Below, piece by piece: positions 7,131-11,472 of a stretch of 11,472 nt of DNA (its first letter is position 1; the number at the start of each line of letters is the position of its first letter). The position numbers and the translations under genes are program-made. The notes under the pieces were generated by a model, which made no database searches, was not told the DNA's origin, and saw only the letters and a program-made list of their open reading frames with translations. Source of the stretch: CAVYPR01 sp052145775 (GTDB taxonomy: Bacteria; Actinomycetota; Acidimicrobiia; Acidimicrobiales; RAAP-2); the NCBI GenBank assembly GCA_052145775.1, contig JBKQNY010000179.1, positions 1 to 11,472 on the forward strand. Reading direction: 5' to 3'.

Positions 7131-8618
7131 TCAGAAGTCGATCCCGGAGAGCTCTGGGACGGTGCCCATCGCCCGCTCCCGGGCGGCCAGCCACCGCTCC
7201 CGGCGTGCACCCCGGTCGGTCTCCGTTGCCGTCGGCTCGACGGATCGGCGGGGAACGACGGCCGAGGCGATGTCGTCGGTGTCCCCCCAGGTGCCCACGG
7301 CCATGCCGGCCAGGAAGCCGGCCCCCAGCGTCGTCGCCTCCCGCTCGGCCGACACCTCGACGGCCCGGCCGGTGGCGTCGGCCAGCAACGAGACGAAGAC
7401 CTCGTTGTCCGACATCCCGCCGTCGATCCGTAGCGACCCCACCTGCATGCCGCTATCGGCTTCGGCCGCCTCCAGCAGGTCGGCCCCTCGCTGGGCCACT
7501 CCCTCGAGGACGGCGCGCACCAGCTCGGCCCGGCCGGTGCCCCGGGTCACCCCGAGCAGCGTGCCCCTCGCCCCGAAATCCCAGACCGGGGTGCCCATCC
7601 CGAGCAGGGCGGGCACGAACCAGACATCGCCGGTCCCTTCGCACCCCGACGCCACCGTCGCCGACTCCTCGGCGGTCTCGATCACTCCGAGGTCGTCGCG
7701 GAGCCACTCCACGCAGGAGCCGGCCGAGAGCATGACCGCCTCCACACCCCACACCGGCTTGCCCTCCCGCTGCCAGGTCACAATGGGGAACGTACCCGCT
7801 GGGAGGCGCCGGGCGGTGACGGGAGGGTCGCCGCCGGTGCACAGGTCGAGCATGCCGCCGGTGCCGAAGGTGGCCTTGGCCAGGCCGGGCCGGGTGCACC
7901 CCTGGCCGACCAGGCTGGCCTGCTGGTCCCCGGCGATCCCGCAGATGGGCGGGGCGCCGGGGAGGGCCGAGGCCGGGCCGACCGCGCCCGTCGAGTCGAC
8001 GATCGCAGGCAGCATGGCGGTGGGGACCCCCAGCCGCTCGAGGATCTCGTCGTCCCAGTCCATGGTGTCGGGGCGGACCAGGCCGGTCACCCCGGCGTTG
8101 GTGGCGTCGGTCACGTGCAGCCCCGCCGCCGCCCCGCCGGCCAGGGTCCAGGCCACCCACGAGTCGACCGTGCCGAAGCACAGCCCGTTGGCCGCCGAGC
8201 GGTCGGGGTCGACGTCGTCGAGGATGGCGGCCAGCTTGGTGGCCGACATGTTGGGGGCCAGGCGGAACCCCTCGGCCTGGAGGACGAGGCAGGTCCCCAC
8301 CGTGCGCAGGTCCTGCCAGCCGATGGCCGGGGCCACCGGACGGCCGGTGGCCCTGTCCCAGACCACGGTGGTGGCCCGCTGGTTGGCGATGCCCACCCCC
8401 GCCACCGGCCCCCCCTCGTCCAGGGCGGCCCCGGCCAGCTCGAGCGCGGCCCCGGCGATCAGCCCCGCGTCCACCTCGACGAGGCCCGGGGCGGGCGTCT
8501 CGGGCAGGACGGCACGGTGGTGGACGCACGTCACCGTGGCGTCGGGCCGCACCACGGCCGCCCGCACGCCCGAGGTGCCCACGTCGACGACGAGCAGGCT
8601 GCCGCCGCGAGCGGTCAC
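7131..8618 (-). CDS. glpK: GlpK-like FGGY-family carbohydrate kinase with altered glycerol pocket
   Basis: A 495-residue FGGY kinase, the normal length for glycerol kinase, and GlpK-like along its whole length. Seen motifs are the phosphate loop DVGTSGVR (12-19), GIANQRATTVVWDRATGRP (76-94), AIGWQDLRT, FGTVDSWVAW, HVTDATNAG, GIAGDQQASL with catalytic Asp231, GTGGM, and RIDGGMSDNEVF in the ATP domain. Glycerol kinases make sn-glycerol-3-phosphate from glycerol and ATP in the cytoplasm. The pocket differs from E. coli GlpK as recalled: Arg83 and Asp245 are kept (Arg81, Asp231), but Glu84 is Ala82, Tyr135 is Asn123 and Phe270 is Met256. Another polyol or glycerol derivative may therefore be the substrate. 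GTG 8618 overlaps the upstream oxidase stop as GTGA. Family assignment is firm; substrate is not. Confidence 0.88.
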   Translation of the reverse strand: MTARGGSLLVVDVGTSGVRAAVVRPDATVTCVHHRAVLPETPAPGLVEVDAGLIAGAALELAGAALDEGGPVAGVGIANQRATTVVWDRATGRPVAPAIGWQDLRTVGTCLVLQAEGFRLAPNMSATKLAAILDDVDPDRSAANGLCFGTVDSWVAWTLAGGAAAGLHVTDATNAGVTGLVRPDTMDWDDEILERLGVPTAMLPAIVDSTGAVGPASALPGAPPICGIAGDQQASLVGQGCTRPGLAKATFGTGGMLDLCTGGDPPVTARRLPAGTFPIVTWQREGKPVWGVEAVMLSAGSCVEWLRDDLGVIETAEESATVASGCEGTGDVWFVPALLGMGTPVWDFGARGTLLGVTRGTGRAELVRAVLEGVAQRGADLLEAAEADSGMQVGSLRIDGGMSDNEVFVSLLADATGRAVEVSAEREATTLGAGFLAGMAVGTWGDTDDIASAVVPRRSVEPTATETDRGARRERWLAARERAMGTVPELSGIDF

Positions 8619-10132
8619 GGCCAGTCCACCCCGCCCCGGGGCGTCGGCAGTCCGAGCTTGCCGGGGTTGAGGATGCCGGCCGGATCGAGGGCCGCCTTGA
8701 GCGACGCCAGCACCCCGAATGCCGGGCCGAGGGCATCGGCCATGAAGCGCGAGCGGTTGAGGCCGATGCCATGGTGGTGGCTGATGGCCGCACCGTGGCC
8801 GGCCACGGGGGCCATGACCGCGTCCCAGGCCCGTCGGTAGTAGTCCTCCTGCCAGGCCATCGACCGCTCCGGCGGCCCGTCGCTGGGGTCGCGGCCGGCG
8901 AAGGTGAAGTACAGGCAGGCCCCGTCGGGGTACGCGTGGGACTGGTGGACCGAGGCCACCAGGGTCCCCGGGACCCCCCCGAGCGCCGCCACCACGTCGT
9001 CGGCCAGGGACGGGAGGACGGACCACCGCCCGGCCACCTCGGCCGTGTCGACGACGATGTCGGCACGCCACAGCGGCGCCAGGGCCGAGACGTCGTTGCG
9101 GTGCTCCAGCCAGCGGTCGACCGGTCCGGTCCCCAGGGGTGTCGCCCCCGCGCACTCGGCGTCCACCACCTCCAAGGTGGCCGCCAGCAGGCCGGGGTCG
9201 GCCTCGTCGAGGACGACGAGCAGGCAGCCGCCGGCGTGGGAGAAGTTTCGTTCGGACTCGACCTCGTCGTAGAGGCGGAGGACGGCGGGGGTCGCCCCCC
9301 GTCGCAGGACCCTGCGACACGCCTCGAGGCCGTCGGCGAAGGAGCCGAAGGAGAAGGCCCGGCGCCCGTCGGCGGGGGGCCGGGGGTGGACCCGCAGGCG
9401 GGCGGAGGTGATCACCCCGAGCGTGCCCTCGCTGCCCACGAACAGTTGGGTGAGGTTGGGACCGGTGGCCGCCCGGGGGGCGGCGCCCTCGGTGCGCACC
9501 ACGGTCCCATCGGCCAGGACGACCTCGAGGCCGACCACCATGTCCTCGATCTTCCCGTAGCGGGTGGAGTACTGGCCCGCGCTCCGACAGGCCAGCCAGC
9601 CGCCGACCGTGGACAGGTCCATGGACTGGGGGAAGTGGCCGAGGGTGTACCCGTCGCCGACCGCCCGCAGGGCCGCCTCGAGGTCCGGCCCGAACAGTCC
9701 CGCCGGGACGTCGGCCACCAGCGACGCCTCGTCGACGACGACCGGTCCCACCAGGCCGGTGCAGTCGAGGGAGATCCCGCCGAGGACCGGTACCGACCCC
9801 CCGCATACCCCGCTGCGACCGGCCATGGCGGTGACCGGCACGCCGGCCGTCGAGCAGGCGGACAGGGTGGCGGCCACCTGGGCGGCGTCGGCCGGCCGTA
9901 CCACCGCCGCGGGCCGGGACGGGACCTGGCCACGGGCGGCCCAGCCGATGGCCAGGGGCCACCAGTCGCGCCCGGCCGCCACCAGGTCGGCGTCGTCGGT
10001 GCGCACCTCGGCGCCGCCGGCCGCGAGCTGGCCCAGGAGCCGGTCGTCGACGGCAGCCCGGGACCCGCCCAGCCGGTCGGTGACCGCCGCGGGGTCGGCG
10101 TCGACGGGGGTCGGTGGGGTGGGGGTGGTCAC
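8615..10132 (-). CDS. Alkyl-DHAP synthase (AGPS)-like FAD-linked oxidase
   Basis: A 505-residue flavoprotein of the vanillyl-alcohol-oxidase fold. The FAD-binding domain has GRSGVCGGSVP (105-115), the AGPS-like block GHFPQSMDLSTVGGW (165-179) and RYGKIEDMVVGLE, then FVGSEGTLGVIT. The C-terminal half has RLYDEVE with Arg286, CLYFTFAG with Tyr408, and the triple-His motif SHHHGIG (His452-454), ending in LDPAGILNPGKL. These match the catalytic Arg, Tyr and HHH of alkyldihydroxyacetonephosphate synthase, which swaps the acyl chain of acyl-DHAP for a fatty alcohol to make ether lipids. Many actinobacteria have homologues of unproven activity, including one I recall near glpD1 in Mycobacterium tuberculosis. 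GTG 10132 overlaps the GlpD stop as GTGA. It could instead be a D-lactate/glycolate-type oxidase, though the HHH block favours AGPS. Confidence 0.86.
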   Translation of the reverse strand: MTTPTPPTPVDADPAAVTDRLGGSRAAVDDRLLGQLAAGGAEVRTDDADLVAAGRDWWPLAIGWAARGQVPSRPAAVVRPADAAQVAATLSACSTAGVPVTAMAGRSGVCGGSVPVLGGISLDCTGLVGPVVVDEASLVADVPAGLFGPDLEAALRAVGDGYTLGHFPQSMDLSTVGGWLACRSAGQYSTRYGKIEDMVVGLEVVLADGTVVRTEGAAPRAATGPNLTQLFVGSEGTLGVITSARLRVHPRPPADGRRAFSFGSFADGLEACRRVLRRGATPAVLRLYDEVESERNFSHAGGCLLVVLDEADPGLLAATLEVVDAECAGATPLGTGPVDRWLEHRNDVSALAPLWRADIVVDTAEVAGRWSVLPSLADDVVAALGGVPGTLVASVHQSHAYPDGACLYFTFAGRDPSDGPPERSMAWQEDYYRRAWDAVMAPVAGHGAAISHHHGIGLNRSRFMADALGPAFGVLASLKAALDPAGILNPGKLGLPTPRGGVDWP

Positions 10133-11472
10133 GGTGCCGGCCGGGTCGTCGACACGGTCGGGATGCCGGCCGCCTCCAGCTCGGCCAGGGCTCGGTCGGC
10201 GAACGCCGCCGCCTGGTCGGCCGCCTCGGCGGGCGTCCACCCGAGCTCGGGCGCCAGGAGCTCGGCCACCCGCGCCGCCGCCTGCGCGCTCGGCCGGGCC
10301 GCCTGCAGCAGGGCGCGGGTCCGCCGGGACAGCACGTCGTCGACCGAGGTCGCCATCTCGCAGCGGGCGGCGTAGACGACCTCGCAGCCGAGGTAGGCCA
10401 AGCCCTCGACCACCGGCTCGAGCAGCTCGGGCCGCCCTTCGGCCACGGCCAGCACCCGGGGGGCCTCGGTGCCGTAGCGGGAGGCCAGGTGGTCGCTGAC
10501 CGGGCGGTCGGTCCGCGCCGCCGCCCGGGTCCCGGGCACGGGGGCGCCGCGCAGCCGGAGCCCCTTGGTCACGCAGGGCCCCGCACCGCGGTCCGCCGAC
10601 AGGGCGGCGACCACCTGGGACATGGTGTCTTCGGCCATCTTGCGGTAGGTGGTGAGCTTCCCCCCGGTCACGGTGACCAGGCCCTGGCGGGACGTGTGCA
10701 CGGTGTGGCGGCGCGAGAGGTCGGCCGTGCGCTCCGGGCGCTCCTTGCCGCCGGGGGGCGGGGCGAGCAGGGGGCGCAACCCGGCCCACACCCCGGTCAC
10801 GTCGGCCGGGGTGACGGCGGAGCTGGTGGCCGCGTTGACCGCGCCGAGCAGGTACGCCACGTCCTCGGGCGTGCAGGCGGGGTCGTCGAGCGACCCGTCG
10901 TAGTCGGTGTCGGTGGTGCCCACGTAGACGAGGTCGCCCTCGGGCCACGGCAGGACGAACACCGAACGGCGGTCGCCGGGCACCGGCAGGACGGCGGCGA
11001 CGTCGACCGGCAGCTTGGCGGCGGGGAGGGTGAGGTGGACCCCCTTGGCCGGCCGGAGCGACCGGGGGTGGGTCCCCTCGTCGAAGGCGCGCAGGTCGTC
11101 GGCCCACACCCCGGTGGCGTTCACCACCACGTCCGCCCTGATCTCGATCTCGTCGGTGCCGGCCGACCCGGGCCGGGGGAGCGGCCGCACCCGGGCCCCC
11201 TCCACCCGACCCCGCCCGCCGGTCAGGAGCCCGGTGGCCGCCGCGTAGTTGACCGCCACCGCCCCGTGGTCGAGGACGGCCGTGCGCAGGAGGGCGAGGG
11301 TGAGACGGGCGTCGTCGGCCCGCGCGTCCCAGTAGAGGAAGCCCGCCACCAGCCGGTCGGCTCGCAGGGTGGGCAAGTGCTCGAGAGCCTGGGCTCGTGA
11401 GATCTTCTCGTGGCGGTGGCCGATACGCACGCCTCCGGTGAGGTCGTAGAGCCAGAGGGCGGTGCGGTAGAC
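10129..11472 (-). CDS. glpD: Glycerol-3-phosphate dehydrogenase, FAD-dependent (5' end outside window)
   Basis: GlpD-type flavoenzyme oxidising sn-glycerol-3-phosphate to dihydroxyacetone phosphate and passing electrons to the quinone pool at the membrane. The frame is open to the window edge, so 447 C-terminal residues are visible; about 80-120 N-terminal residues, including the FAD GxGxxG loop, are missing. Seen motifs, in order, are LYWDARADDARL, VVNATGVWADD (about 11095-11133), VYVGTTDTDYDGSL, VWAGLRPLL and TVTGGKLTTYRKMAE (GGKLTTYRK at 10639-10665). The C-terminal helical domain of the family follows, including LASRYG and CEMATSVDDVLSRRTR. The stop overlaps the start of the AGPS-like gene. 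DHAP made here could feed the neighbouring AGPS-like enzyme after acylation. Confidence 0.93.
   Translation of the reverse strand, partial: VYRTALWLYDLTGGVRIGHRHEKISRAQALEHLPTLRADRLVAGFLYWDARADDARLTLALLRTAVLDHGAVAVNYAAATGLLTGGRGRVEGARVRPLPRPGSAGTDEIEIRADVVVNATGVWADDLRAFDEGTHPRSLRPAKGVHLTLPAAKLPVDVAAVLPVPGDRRSVFVLPWPEGDLVYVGTTDTDYDGSLDDPACTPEDVAYLLGAVNAATSSAVTPADVTGVWAGLRPLLAPPPGGKERPERTADLSRRHTVHTSRQGLVTVTGGKLTTYRKMAEDTMSQVVAALSADRGAGPCVTKGLRLRGAPVPGTRAAARTDRPVSDHLASRYGTEAPRVLAVAEGRPELLEPVVEGLAYLGCEVVYAARCEMATSVDDVLSRRTRALLQAARPSAQAAARVAELLAPELGWTPAEAADQAAAFADRALAELEAAGIPTVSTTRPAP

Noticed and set aside
7114..7131. ATG overlapping the kinase stop (TGATG) on the minus strand
   Set aside because: It reads only five codons before a stop and is out of frame with MoxR, so it is not a credible gene or the MoxR start.
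8619..9962. N-terminal extension of the kinase frame
   Set aside because: It is an out-of-frame shadow of the AGPS-like gene; the FGGY phosphate loop begins 12 residues after GTG 8618.
10133..11107. N-terminal extension of the AGPS-like frame
   Set aside because: It overlaps well-conserved GlpD sequence and contains no oxidase motif. The GTG at 10132 fits the overlap pattern of the neighbouring genes.

Overview
The window is 11.5 kb of very GC-rich, almost fully coding DNA. Many genes start with GTG and adjacent genes overlap. This suggests an actinobacterium (Actinomycetota). The XseA variant motifs and the gene mix would fit an Acidimicrobiia-like lineage, but that placement is inference. 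No rRNA, tRNA, CRISPR array, insertion sequence or phage gene was seen, and no stretch over 300 bases lacks a gene.

Left part, plus strand (1-3101): four tightly packed genes. They are the 3' part of xseA, complete xseB (the two subunits of exodeoxyribonuclease VII), a glyoxalase II/ETHE1-type metallo-beta-lactamase-fold hydrolase, and a putidaredoxin-reductase-type FAD/NAD(P)H ferredoxin reductase. xseB and the hydrolase each start inside the preceding stop codon (TGATG), and only 7 bases separate the hydrolase from the reductase.

Right part, minus strand (3013-11472, read right to left): six genes. The first three form a glycerol-3-phosphate/ether-lipid-like module: a GlpD-type glycerol-3-phosphate dehydrogenase (5' end outside the window), an alkyl-DHAP synthase-like FAD oxidase, and a GlpK-like FGGY kinase. 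The last three form the classic MoxR ATPase / DUF58 / membrane transglutaminase triad. Four of the five junctions are identical 4-base GTGA start/stop overlaps, and the fifth is a 13-base gap, so all six could be one transcript.

The two strands converge with their 3' ends overlapping by 89 bases (3013-3101).

The most interesting lead is the GlpK-like kinase. Compared with E. coli GlpK from memory, it keeps the catalytic Asp and the Arg of the glycerol pocket but replaces three other contact residues (Glu to Ala, Tyr to Asn, Phe to Met). It sits directly after a homologue of the ether-lipid enzyme alkyl-DHAP synthase whose key residues are intact. Together these suggest a bacterial glycerolipid pathway in which the kinase may not act on free glycerol. 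This is a hypothesis; nothing in the window proves an undescribed system.
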